A stretch of DNA of 64,000 bases. Source: Zelopaecilomyces penicillatus. Taxonomy: Eukaryota; Ascomycota; Sordariomycetes; Hypocreales; Pseudodiploosporaceae. Every line of letters begins with the position of its first letter. Within the stretch, counting starts at the first letter, position 1. The translations under genes were made by a program, and so were the position numbers. Where the stretch lies: contig VCCP01000003.1 in assembly GCA_005765155.1 (NCBI GenBank), positions 3,596,001-3,660,000 of the forward strand. Direction: 5' to 3'. Positions 1 through 11,815 of this stretch are shown here, piece after piece. A model generated the notes under the pieces. That model did not search any database. It was given only the letters and a program-made list of their open reading frames with translations, and was not told the origin of the DNA.

Positions 1-293
1 GGGTGGAGTGAGGCGCAGCGGCAGGGTGCCGGCCCCGAATCTTGTATTTCACCGGCAACTCCGATCCGGTGACGGCAAACTCCACTTCCGACCCTTTCCT
101 CGCAGCGCCACTCGTGAAACAAACAGAGCTTCGCTTCCGTGAATGAAATCCTCGTCTATCGCATGCAACAATATAAGCAACTTACACCTTTCAAGTCATT
201 GTGCATCTGCACACTGTTCAGTTCCCAGTTCCCATTTGTGAGAGACGGTCCATCTGTTTGTATTAACCGTGTTGACTCAAACTGCCTGTCGTC
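1..293. other. Upstream region of the GST-like gene
   Basis: No convincing coding sequence. The stretch holds the presumed promoter and leader of the gene starting at 294. A short reading frame from 139 overlaps that start in another frame and has no recognisable content. Confidence 0.4.
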
Positions 294-1334
294 ATGGCAA
301 ACGAGGCGGATGTGTTTTATACCTTACATTATTTTCCGTTCTCGCTCTACTCGCTCATGATACGATTTGGTCTCTCTCTAGGCCAACAAGTGAACCCAAA
401 GACTGCTCCCAAGATTGAGATCAAACTAGTCAATTTACATCGGGAGGAGCATCTGTCAGAGACATTCCTGACCTCAATTAACCCAAAGGGCCAGGTCAGT
501 AGCGGCACTCTATAAGCACACTTTCCCTACCAATCCACAGGCTCCCAGAAGCATCCATTTGGCAACAAACAGCCAGCATGTCAATACGCGGAGACGCCGA
601 GATCATATGTCGGTGATCGTAGGGCTTGTGAAGGCTCAGCTAGTTGAAAACTTTGCATCAGGTACCTGTATTGACATCACCAACCTTGTCATCGCCGCTG
701 CATGAAAGCTATGATATTTCCAAGTGGCTCTGTGAGAGACAACCAGAGCTCATCCCGGCAGAACATCGCGAGGTCATTTTGCAACTCATGGATAAACTAT
801 ATAAGTTTCACGCAATGGCCCTAACAGTCGCCCTCGAGGATAGAAAAGACGGTATACCAAATGAAGCTGCCGCTTTCCTCGAAAACCAAAACCTGTCCGA
901 AACCCATCGGCGAGCGTTGGAGATCAAAAGCATATTGTAAGTAATACAAAAAGCGGAAATACTTTACTGGCCCCCCATTTCTTACCTATTCAACCAGTCA
1001 TGATACTACATATAGCAGAACGCTTGAACCAGAGAGCATTCAACTTGTAGAAGAACAGGCATGTAATTTCTTCCAAAGCCTAGAAGAGCTGCTGGGCAAA
1101 TTCAACCATGGAGAAACTTGGATATTTGGACGACATCCCACGATTCTGGACGCTCATGCGACTGTACTTGCAGCTCGGCTGATGGACTTGGAAAGATACG
1201 ATATCGTCTCAAACAGGATGCGAGACTATGCGCATGGTGTCATGTCGACGAAGGAATGGTTTAAGGCTACTCAAGGAAGGCGAACCATATGGGATATTTC
1301 AGTTGGCCATGTGTCAAATCTAGATCCGCTATAA
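294..1334 (+). CDS. Glutathione S-transferase-like protein (3 exons)
   Basis: Model: exons 294-494, 662-936 and 1019-1334, giving 263 aa. Donors are GTCAGT and GTAAGT, acceptors CAG. The join over intron 1 restores the motif NPKGQVPVL, the cis-proline segment of the thioredoxin-like GST N-terminal domain (roughly residues 8-95). The rest is helical and fits a GST C-terminal domain, with a conserved-looking stretch near TWIFGRHPTILDAH where the family usually has the N-capping box. Such proteins are cytosolic and conjugate or bind glutathione; the substrate cannot be told from sequence. The start is the first ATG giving a full beta-alpha-beta N terminus. I see no classical Ser or Tyr active-site signature that would set the class, so this may be one of the many unassigned fungal GST-like proteins. 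Confidence 0.8.
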
Positions 1335-4300
1335 ATATACAATTCCACCGCCCAGTATGAGTCATTACGAGGGATCCATGACGATTTAAGTTCACTCGAG
1401 TTATAGATGAAGTTTCCGTTTCGCATGTGGTACATGGGTATAGTTGCATCACAACAATTGGGCTTTTCTCCCCTGAAGTTAGATATTATATTCATAAGAA
1501 AGACCATTTCCAGCCTGCCACATTACCCAATACATGTAGACGTAATTATGAATCAGTGACACACATATCGCTTCAATCTATTTAATTAGAGTTGCCGCCA
1601 AGGTAACCATGGGTTGTGCGTCTCACAGATGTTGGATCCCGTTGAGTACGACCAGCCACTTCCGATACGGGCCGTCGGGAATCGTTGTCTGACAACAGAC
1701 ATGCTGTGCTCAACAATAAATAGCGTGTCTGTATTTTGATTGTATCCTTTTCTTAGAAACCTTGGTATAAAATGCAGTGTCTATCTCTTAAGTCACTTGT
1801 GTGGACCCTCAAGTCTGACGTTTCGAGTTGCACATGTTGGGGGGGTGCTGCTATATGAAATGGAGAGTGTACTACTCGATATGTTTCTGGAATACCCAGA
1901 TGTTGGTTTAATAACGCTGTCTTATTTGTATATAGATGGTGCGGTAATGTTATCGTTGCAATGGTACATACGAACCAAGATAAGATGTCCAACATCCCAA
2001 TGTTGTAAAAACCCACTTCTATATTGCTGCCCCTAATGAGGCTGTCTATATTTATCTCGTGATAGTTGTAAATCAATATTCCCTAGCTATCTCGTGTTAT
2101 TTTATTTAATCTCACTCTGTTCTGCATACGTAAATACTATTCTCAGTCTATGTTTTATATGTAGTTGTTCTGTGATCTTGTTATATAATGGAGGAAACTC
2201 TTAGAATTATAATTATCCTTTTACGCTCTTTATTTGCTAGCTAGGTAACACTAGAAATTGACATCAATTCTACATAATCGTGTAAAATCTTGGGAGCACT
2301 TTGGATAAATTTGTCGATTCGATCTGGATCGTACAGTAGGTAGGTTCAGGACCGCAGGTCAATGATACCATTCGTACATTGCAATCAATCAGTTCATCAT
2401 GATTCTCACAATTCGCCAGATATCTCTTCTCAGTTTCCTCATTTTCCACCCTTGTTTGTGATCATAGTTCTCTGAAAGTAGCATTCACTATTCTTATCAA
2501 CAAGTTAGCAACACCAGTATCAACTAGGAAAAGCAGCAAAGCGACTATAGTAAAGAACCATTCAGACGATATCAAACGCACATGGGAGTGTTTTCATGAA
2601 TTAGAAGGCTTTTCGTTATTCCAAACGCTACATTTATCAATTGATCAACCATAAGTATCAATCTTTCTCCTTGGACACCCGGCAGACAACTCCATACGCT
2701 TGGTGATACAGCATGTTAAACCTTATCTCTCGCTTCTCAAATCCACTTCACATTTATTCACCAGCACCCATGACATATTTACTCCCTCTCCCGCAACATA
2801 TATTCAGGGTTTCCTTTTTAACACTTGACTCTTCTCTTAGATATTGTCACGGGCCCCAAAAGCAAGGGTTCCGTGGGCCTGAACAGGTATGATCGTCACT
2901 CAGCTCGACCTCAAAAAGTGGGCTTAATTCAACAATCACCCCCCCCCCCCCCCCCCCCCCCCCCCCACCTCTACCCGACATGCGCAAAAGAAAAGAAAAA
3001 AGGCTTATCTATTCCCTGTTGCGAAGAAATTCGTGCTGATCACTTTAGAATTGCAAAGGGGTGGCTCGGGGAGTTCCTCCACTTTACAACTATCATATGT
3101 GATATGATACCAGATGTTTTGTGTAGATATTGAAGTGGGCCACAGTGACTGAGCAGGGACGCGCTGTGAAATATCCCAAGGCATATGCCGAGGGGATATA
3201 GGCATTATTATTAGATGATAAAAGGCAATCTCGGCACTTTGACGCTGGCTTGCCGGAGATAGGACAAAACAAGTATCATGTGTCAATTCAACAAGCCATA
3301 CCATGAAAGTAACTCTACGCGAAAACATGTGACGACCGCATAGTATGGAACAGGTGCCTATCGGTTCAATGGCATGAGTAGAACTACAGATCGATACAAC
3401 CGTTGGCTCATCGTGTATCAAAACAACCACACACTGTACGGAGTGCTCCGTAAATAGGGCATTGTGTGCCAGGAACTGATGCTTGGACCACTAACGTTGC
3501 CAACTAATAGATCCAAACCAATGCAGGAACAAAGACATGGGGGCGTCTAGTTCCAGTCCCTCACCAAGTATTAGGTTGGAGGCAAACTTTTAAGTAAAGT
3601 GGGAGACAGACCTACCACATAACCTTATTGGCTCTTCTGGAGATGGCTGTAGCGTCTCCCGCAAGTCCACCCGACTCGAACAGATGAACTTATATTAATT
3701 GTCCTTTCTTTGCCTCATTTTGCCTCTCCCTTCTCTTCTTTTGCCTGGTGTTAGCTTGTGGGGCATCGGATGAGGCTGTACGCGCAACGACGCACTCTGT
3801 CCTGTCTTGCTCGGTGGAGCTTCTGGCAGGACAGGGTTTGGAATGCTGCGCCACATAGAGTCAATAAATTGGACCTGCAACCGAGTTTGTTGCTGCATTC
3901 GCCCGTAAAGCAGACGCTTCGCCCGGAATCTTTCTTCCACACTTATCGCTTGATAGTAAGTGCGAGTAATTAATAAGCTTATCGCGCAAATGACAACGAT
4001 GAGAGTCATGGGCCTTCACAAGTAACCATGCCTCACCGGCAGCACCGGTAATTGTCACCGAACAGGGCTGGTGTGTCTTGGTTGCACCAGTCAGTAAGTG
4101 CGAGCTAGTCTGCGTTATCGCCTCTTGTCCAGATGGCACAATTGGTATTTGCTAAATCAAGGATTAGTGTGCCTCTGTGGCCTTGTTTTTTCAAACCCTG
4201 CCGTCATGTCAAACTCTGCGAGCAGAATGTTTAAGGCTTGCTGACCGATCGAGGACTTGTCAGCGGCGAGGTGCATCTCCGGGTTAGATTCGCCACTAAT

Positions 4301-4697
4301 GAGTGAGTCTAGAAAAGGGACGGAAACTTTGCTGGACACAATCACAATGACAGGAACCAGACACCTGCTTCACCCTCCGAGTATACATGCATTATTACTG
4401 GGTGTACATACCCATTCATCGAATAGTGCTTATCAGAGTGTTTCCTGATTGACGCACGAGCAGAAACCCCCATCAACGCCCGATAGGTGTAGATATTGGT
4501 GGGTCAGGGCTGTGGACCCCACAAATTTCGAGCAAGGACCTCAGATGCCAGCGAGAGACCTGTTGAAACGTCACCAATTTCCAAGGTCCTCTGAGATGAC
4601 TTTTTTTTAAAGTGGGGCACTGGGTAGTGCAGGGAGATGACACGAGTCTGTATTCGTATCAGCACGGAGTAATACTACCGGTAGCAAACTCAATGCC
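1335..4697. other. Gene-poor AT-rich region
   Basis: AT-rich DNA downstream of the GST-like gene, with no supported gene. It contains the poly-C run at 2939-2966. On the minus strand between about 4345 and 3695 there are broken stretches that look weakly protein-like (see findings). A short perfect hairpin lies at 3437-3452 (7-bp arms tacggag/ctccgta, 2-bp loop). Confidence 0.5.
2939..2966. repeat. Homopolymer run of 28 C
   Basis: An uninterrupted run of 28 cytosines follows aacaatca. It would produce a poly-proline frame, which explains the apparent reading frame across it. Its exact length is uncertain because such runs are prone to sequencing error. Confidence 0.9.
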
Positions 4698-4729
4698 TAT
4701 CTCCCCAGGCGCCTTAAGGCTCCATTCAT
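4698..4729 (+). repeat. Left copy of 32-bp terminal inverted repeat
   Basis: Exact reverse complement of 6794-6825. It contains the 10-bp palindrome gccttaaggc centred on TTAA at 4714-4717. Matching stops abruptly on the outer side. Confidence 0.9.
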
Positions 4730-4790
4730 ATACCGAAACTGCAGTGTAGCCAATTAGAATGCAGGCAATAAGGGGTACATAGAACTCCAC

Positions 4791-6758
4791 CTAATCTATA
4801 TGGTGATAGAAGTACCAGCAATTTCCCGAGTTACAAAGAGCTACATCACATTTGTCACATCCCCAACGCATCTGTATGGCCCGATTACACCAATTGAGGG
4901 TATTTCCACCTAATTGACCCAGAGGCATGCGCTGACTTCGTGAGCGGACCTGGCCAAGCTTAAAGCCTTGACAAGCAAGGCAGCGTGATTTTTTGCCTCT
5001 ATGGACAGAATTATACTGCGACACAGGCATAAATTCATCCCCAGCACGAAACCTCTGCCTGCTGCCACCATCATTAGCATAAGCTTTAATAAGGTCATCA
5101 ATAAGCCGCTACCGCCAAGGGATCTGTATGGTGTAGCGCTTCCAATCAGGTTGCCCATAAAGCTGAAGAAGATAGCTATTTATAAGGATGGTATCAAGGA
5201 GGAAGGTCCACGCAATTGCCTGCCAACCACCCCTATGAATCATATGTTCGAATCCCAAGTATACTCTTAATTAATCACCAATATCCACTCCATTCATCTC
5301 ATCATTATAAGCAGCTGTGACGATCAGCACAATAACATCCTTGACATATTCATCACCAAACATTTGCTTGATAGCCCGTGCTCATGGTTTTGCTGTTGAT
5401 GGCTTCTTCTTAATATGGTGTTCGACCTCGTTGCCTATATATATAGTCATCAAAAGTAACACAAGGGCATTATCCTTCCAAGCGATTTGATTAACCTAGA
5501 ACCAAGGAAGACAAGTTAATAAGGGGCTTGCTAGTAAATCTGTCTAATAGATTTCAGAACCTACTAATCCATTTGGTGTTGGCACCGCCTTTATCTCACC
5601 CCAAGCCCACTTTAGCTGGCCTTTATTATTAGCAGCCTTATCCAAGGCAAGAGGCTTGAAAAGACCATAGTTGATGCGGCAAGTGCCTGTAGTGCTGTGG
5701 CCTCTTTGTCGAAGAGCAAGGAAGAGGTTAGGCGAGGAGAAGAGATTATCTAGAAAGATGTGGTGGCTGGCAGTCGGCAGCCTATTTAATAGGGCAATAA
5801 CCATGCTCTGTATTGGATTAAGAGAAATTGCATCTTTATCAGTCCTCTTCCGCTTCTTCATCTTCGCTCCAGTAGGGCCAAAGGGGGACCCTGGTATATG
5901 CCAAATCCACCATAGAAAGTAACCGTATTGGGCAATAGCCCAGACTTTGAAGCCTGTTGGTATGGGCTTTGAAGGGACTGTTATAGTATTATGAGATCTC
6001 CCTATAAAGCGAATCATATACTCATCTATAGCGAGAGATATGCCTGGAGTATAGAGTATTGTAGAGATCTATTGTATATATTAAGACCACTCATCGATGC
6101 ATTGATAAGTGCAAGAAAGAGGCTCGCGATCGGGTTGTGTGGTGTTGTTACAGCTTTCTTCAGGGTCAAAGGTTCGAAGGCGCCGTAGAAGCTGCTAGAA
6201 GCGTTTGAAAGGCATATATTTAAGGATAGGATGAGTTAGAAGCTAAGACTCTGGGTTGGAAGTCACCCAATGGTCTTCAAGCTATTTTTCCCTATATAAT
6301 CCTATATAAATTATAATACCAAGCCAGAGATATACCTCTAATCTAGAGGTTGGTTTCCAAAGTAGCTTTCAGGAATATTCTTATAGTGATCCTACTAGAC
6401 CAGGAATGGGATCTTTATTAGTATATATTACCCATTTATCTATTAGACTTTCTGGTATAAAATATTAGAAAAGATACAAAGGGCTTAATAGAAGGTCTTG
6501 AATTTTAGGATCCTAATCAAGAAGATCTAAAGGCTTAAAAATAGTGCCAAATTCGATGATTGGCTCGAACACAGGCCGGTAGGTATTATCAGCTGGCTGC
6601 TTATGGGCACAGTGGTCTAGTCTAATAAGCAATTCATCGTCAAATATATTTGTCATGGTAGAAGAGGCTTGAGAATCCATCGGAGTATCGTGAGAACGCG
6701 TTGCATACAAATTTTGGTGTGTAGGTTTCTGTTGACACTCTCGGTCACTCAAAGTCAC
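4791..6758 (-). pseudogene. piggyBac-like transposase (DDE_Tnp_1_7), nonsense-ridden
   Basis: One continuous frame of 656 codons runs from ATG at 6758 to the stop at 4791, broken by about 14 in-frame stops but by no frameshift. The three catalytic aspartates are still readable in that frame: IDEYM (codon 6024-6026), FLDNLFSS (5748-5750) and AWKDNA (5472-5474). The C-terminal end (from about 4960 to 4795) keeps a cysteine-rich putative zinc-binding tail with CLACQ and CDKCDVALC. Most stops are TAA or TAG, and the context often suggests former CAA/CAG (for example EK*LED, GD*LRV, PWR*RL), that is C-to-T change. The stops near 5544 and 5490 may instead lie in an old intron ending TTCTAG. No working protein is expected. 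Confidence 0.9.
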
Positions 6759-6793
6759 GCGTTAGGTGGACAGGGGGGGTGTGGGGCTGGTAC

Positions 6794-6825
6794 ATGAATG
6801 GAGCCTTAAGGCGCCTGGGGAGATA
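6794..6825 (-). repeat. Right copy of 32-bp terminal inverted repeat
   Basis: Exact reverse complement of 4698-4729, with TTAA at 6806-6809. It lies 35 bp upstream of the transposase ATG. Confidence 0.9.
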
Positions 6826-9800
6826 CGTAGGTGCATGATGACGACATGTCAGCTTTGCCTTTGCCAAGCAGGTTTGAATGCCATGGTGTCCTTGCAAGAC
6901 TTGTTGACTGGTACCTGCAGATGTTGGCTGTCTGTATCGGTAAAAACTTTGCACTATCCAGTATGCTGTGAACTACGTCTCACAGAATGCATATAAAATC
7001 TAACTTTCATTCTCGGCTGGAATTTCTCAGATGAATGAGGTCTAGTCGGTCATTTTGTTGAAAATAGTATTGCGTGGACTCCTATCAGCGCTTTTCTCTG
7101 TTCACGGGGAGAAATCAGACCACCTCGGTGTTGATGTGCCCCTCGTCTCGCATGGACTGGCCAAGATCGAATCTATCAGGGGCGTTCTGATACCATACTA
7201 TGTACATAGCAAAGGGCTGTATATACGCACTCCATACCTTGAATTTTACCAACAAACTCAAGTGTGCCAAGGCAAAATATGTCAGCAAGTGTGCTTCCCG
7301 CAAGGTACTTCAAGAGGAGTCCTTGGCTGCAAGGGTACGTTGGTACCTGACCACTTTGTGCAATTATAATGCACTTAGGCAGGGGGCTTTTTTACTTGGC
7401 CTGACTGAGTGCGTGTCTGAGTCGTTTTCTCCGTAGTAGGCTGCCGCTGCCCACACGGACCAAAGCCTGCGAAGCCCGGTCTGACGCTTGTTGTGGGTAC
7501 AGTGTGAGTGCTTCGTATACAGTACTTGCTACCAGCATCCTGCCTATCCGAATTGGCCTGTAGAGAGTACGTTGTTGGCGGTATGGAGGCCACGCGTTGA
7601 GCTTCGGGTCGACGGCCAGGCTTTGCCTTGTCTGGATTGGCAGTTCCATCGCCGTGGACAGAGAGCAAATTTTTTGCAGGGGCTGCATGATGGCGTTCAT
7701 CCTTTTTTCTTCTACTTCTTCCTCTTCCTCTTTCGAAAGTCCTACCCAGAACCCATCCCGGATCAAAGCCGAGGGGCGACTTGTTCTAAAATCTCGATCA
7801 ATTCGAAGCCAGTGACATGCCATTGCCTCTTGAGGCCAGTGAGAGAGGGGAAAAGCCCATTTGAAATAGCCCTTGTCCAGGCACTCTGCAGTGCATTAAA
7901 AGGTTTTGCAGGAACTTGCTTGTGCTCCGAATGCCATACGTGTAAGTGCGTACTCCGTACAAGTACTGTAGATATGATGCTAAGCCTGTTGTGTGGAAGT
8001 TTGATTGTTACCTGCTAGGTCGCTTGTTGGCTGTTTGAGAATGGTCATGGTTGTTGGCCGGATGCAGCCCATGCATCTCCTGGCGGCATCTCCTGGCGCA
8101 GTGTAACCAGCCACTACAACCAAACGGTGGGCAGTGGGTCAGCATGGCGCATTGCTGCCGTGAATAGGTACTGGACCTACAACAGGACAAACTGCTGGGG
8201 TCCTGTTCATTCGTGAATCCTGAAGAGGCCGTTCACTTCCATGTACAGGGAGCAGACTAGGACCTTCCATAACACTCATTTCTATCCAGAATTGTTCTTT
8301 ATGCGATTGCTTCGCGAGGTAAGGGCACACCTGTTCCTTGTATCATCAGTTCATGAGCATTAAGAGTGGAACTTTGCCAATTCAGAGTTGCCAGTGTCAA
8401 GTCTGGTGCTGCTTCGTGACGGGCGATAATGTAGGTATGGTGCGCTCGCGGCTCGCAAGCCTGTTCATCTTCTTCATGGATTTAATATACCTATTTGATA
8501 ATGTACACGAAGTACCATGTGGCTGTTGTCCTAAGAAATTTCCCAATGGGTTCTTCCGTCAGCCATTCCTCCTTTGGATCACCTGGTTGAGGATTGAATT
8601 ACAGACAGGTGCTGCAACGTCCCGCGATCTCCCTCCGCCATGCCTAATTGAATGCTGGCGTGGACGGAATGAATGATTGGATGCAAACCGGCACGACTAG
8701 CATCCCGATGTTTGTATGTGTACCATATATGGAAGCAACCGACTTGATAGCAAAATGCCATATCATGGGCTTATTATTAGCAGGAATCGCGGCCTGGGTG
8801 GCACATGCTGGTCCATCACAAGCCTTGCGGTGCTCTGTACGAGAAGGATGCCAATGCTGCCACCCACTCAATCACGCATTGTATGTGTGGAAGATGTCGA
8901 CGAGATACCAACAGGGTAGTTGGGGGAAGCGATAGCCTGATTGTCTGCCTCCTATATCATGCATTGCTGGAGAAAGAAGCAATCCTGAACAGACAGACAC
9001 ATCGGTGGCAGAACCGTGCAGGTGTACGAATTTGTAAACCTACAGGACTGCTGCGCCAGTCACATCCATCGTCAATTGGTGAATGGGAGCCATGTGTTCG
9101 TACAGTAGCGAGGAAAACAAGAAAATACGAGAAAAGAAAAATGCTGTCCATCAGCAGCCTGGCCGTCTGTCAGCGAAGCCGTGGCCCGTACGAGTGGCTA
9201 CCTGCCTTGGTTGCTTTGGCTCTGAACGTACGACTGCCTCGGGCTGGGCAGCTTCGTGTGCCGGTCGTGCCTTGCCTTGCCTTGTCTTGCCCGCCTTTCT
9301 TCCTTTTTGTCCTTGCTATCCTCGCCCATGGTCTGAGTTTTCCCCCTCCCGCCATTTCTTTTCTTCCGTGTCTATTCATCCTCCTCTTCTCCTCCCCTAT
9401 CTTCTCCGCCTTCATCGACGCTTCCTCCCAGCACCAGTGGCCGTTCCGCGCATTGAGGATATTCACGGCCTCGCTACTGCCTGTGTTGTGTACCAAGTAC
9501 AACATTGGCCTTCCGACGGCGCCAGAATCGCCCACGAGGTGACGACGCAATAGGGCTGTGACAGTGGATAGCTCGCTGTACAGCACGGTACTGCCCCACG
9601 CCGACGCCAGCGAAACGCACCACCCTGCCACGCATCCAAGTCTTTGGCCTCCCTGCTGGCAGCCCCATAGCAGCGAGACCTGACAGCCCAGGTACCTACA
9701 GTCCCCGCTGTGCTACCTTCTGCGCCTGCTGTGCATGCTGTACATGCTGTACAATACCCGCTGTACCTGCAGTCCAGTGGTAACCTATTGACGGTACCGC

Positions 9801-11815
9801 CCCGGAACTCGACAATTGTCCGCCCCGAGCAAGAGCTGTCGCCGTAACTCAGGGAGCAAGTCAAAGGGGGAAAGGCAGCAGCAAAACAGCAAAGGGGCAG
9901 CAAGGGACGACAAAGCCAGTCTTCTTGGGCTGTATCCTGCTGAGATCTTTATATCGACTGTGCCCAGGCTCGCCCGAGACAAAACAACCACAGGCAGCTT
10001 CTCTCGCGCAAGGACAATCAGTTGTTGCACAAAAGTGTGGTGGAGTGATCGGAATTTTCAGGTACCTATTTACTTACTCACACCTCCCTCCTGTGTACCC
10101 ATCCTTACCCTACCTTACCTAGGTACCTACTCAGTACCTAATAGGCAGTACCTAAGGCACATCCTCTCCCAAACCCGTTGATCTTGGCTTTGGGTACCAG
10201 CCATCCGCCCTCAAGGCCTTCTGCAACTCCTGCCATTCTTTTTCTTCAAATTCATCCAGCTCTTGTTTCCCCCTTCCTTCATTTGCTTGCTTCATCTTTC
10301 TTTCACCCCTGAGCCCTTGTTTGGAGAGATATTCGTGGTCTGCGTCACCGTCTCAAAATCCACTTTCAAGACTAGAGGGGCCCATTTCGATCGTCACGCA
10401 CAAAGGAACAGCCGGAGCGCGAGCGCGGAACGTTCGGATTGTCTTAGCAGACGTTGTACCTGACTTGTGTCCAACAGACTCTACTTTTTGCCTGCCCACC
10501 CGACAGCGACCGATCTTTTGCCTTCTAGCGCCCTGCTATTACCGACTACGTGCTGCATCCTCGCACCAAGCGACATATTCTCTCAGCTGGGCTGGGATTG
10601 ACCTGGGCTTTTTGGGGCTGGTTCTCTGCCACCTACCAACCGGCTTCTTCGCTGTTTCTCTCCGTCGTCACGAAACCCAGTCCAAAACCACGCCGTCCAC
10701 TCGCTCACCCTCCAGTCACTCGCTCGCACACTCGCCGAGCAGCCAAATTATACTCTCCCTGCGTTTTGGCTGCGTTTCTTGGCTGCACCCCCCCTCCTCC
10801 CTTCTGGTCGACAATTACAAAACAAATCAGCGTCTACGACCCAGCGCAAGCTTGTGCCCACTCGATTCAGTCACGCCTGGTCGTTCGTCCTACGAACCCC
10901 AGATCATTTCCCCCGTCCACTACCAGCTCAGCTCTCGTCCCACCATTGCTGGGACATCGGCATTAAACCCCAAAAAAAATATTCCATTGCTGGCTGTCCG
11001 CTCGTTATCTTGTCCGCCCCCTCCCTCCCTTAGCCCGCCAGCTAACTGCCGTGGAGCCCTCAGCCCATTTGCGGCCTTGCCTCTCGTTTCATCACCACTA
11101 GCGATCAGTCTGAAGGCCCGAACCTGGCTCCCTTGGACCACTAGGAGCGCCCAGTGTTCTCCTGACGATCCGGCTGTGGCATAGGTAATTTCGCTGCGAC
11201 TTATTCCCCATTGTCCAGCTTGTTTGGCCTGCAATCTCGATCGATCTCGTCACAACAGGAAGTCGTCTTGACGCCTATCGCGCGCTCGCACAGCACTCTG
11301 CCATTGACAGGCCTCTGACCGGTCGATCCAGATACCTGGCACTTAACGACCAGTACGTAACCAACTTGGTGGCCATTAGCTATAGACAGGGGAGCCTCTC
11401 CCGCTTGCTCGCGCGTCGTGGGACAGGGCCGCACGGCCATCGTGAGGCACCACTTTACAACTTCGATCTTGGCCAGCCCACTAATCCCCATTTGGGATCC
11501 CATCCCAACTATGCCACCCATGACACCCCGTCTCAAGGCTCTATCAGGTTTGTTGTCCCACCTCTCGATTCATCCTTCTCAGGTCATCCCCTTCTGTACT
11601 GTTAATTGCCTGCTGCGTTGGCGCCTAAAAAAAACCCGCCCTCGGCGCGCCGCTCTAGATTTTCAGTGCCTCCCCGTCATCATTACCCACATGCCCAGTG
11701 GTGTCGGGCTTCCCTCCCTTCAATTTCAACCCTCGCTCTCTCCTTTTCTTCTTTCTCAATCCATATCTACACTGAGGGCGACTGTTATCACAGCGCTCCA
11801 TATTATCCTTTCGTC
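6826..11815. other. Intergenic region with a long pyrimidine-rich leader
   Basis: No supported gene in about 5 kb. From about 9240 onward the plus strand becomes CT-rich with runs such as cctctt and ccctcc, typical of the promoter and 5' leader of the gene at 11816. It contains short CTGTAC-type repeats (about 9725-9775) and clustered GGTACCT/TACCTA words (10060-10160). Long open frames at 8805-9542 and 10321-11184 reflect this base composition and have no recognisable domain. Confidence 0.5.

Larger units (their letters stand above)
4698..6825 (-). mobile_element. Degenerate piggyBac-like DNA transposon
   Basis: A block of about 2.1 kb bounded by a perfect 32-bp inverted repeat (4698-4729 and 6794-6825) encloses one decayed piggyBac-type transposase on the minus strand. 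The transposase frame ends 61 bp inside the left repeat and starts 35 bp inside the right one, so repeat and gene belong together. TTAA, the piggyBac target site, occurs inside both repeat copies at 4714-4717 and 6806-6809. The true element ends could therefore be at the TTAAs (about 2.1 kb, 12-bp terminal repeats) or at the outer edges of the 32-bp repeats. The element cannot make an intact transposase. Confidence 0.85.

Noticed and set aside
5227..5240. gttcgaatccc resembling a tRNA T-loop
   Set aside because: It lies inside the transposase frame and has no matching A box or acceptor stem; no other tRNA-like structure was found in the window.
7392..8018. Opposed open frames of 143 (minus) and 176 (plus) codons
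   Set aside because: No domain, the translations are shadows of each other, and no splice structure extends them.
8805..9542. 245-codon open frame on the plus strand, with a second frame of 156 codons over the same bases
   Set aside because: Both stay open because the DNA is CT-rich. The translation is low-complexity with scattered Cys and no domain, and several frames are open at once.
10321..11184. 287-codon open frame on the plus strand
   Set aside because: Ser/Pro/Leu-rich translation typical of a pyrimidine-rich leader; an overlapping frame is also open, and it lies directly upstream of the gene at 11816.
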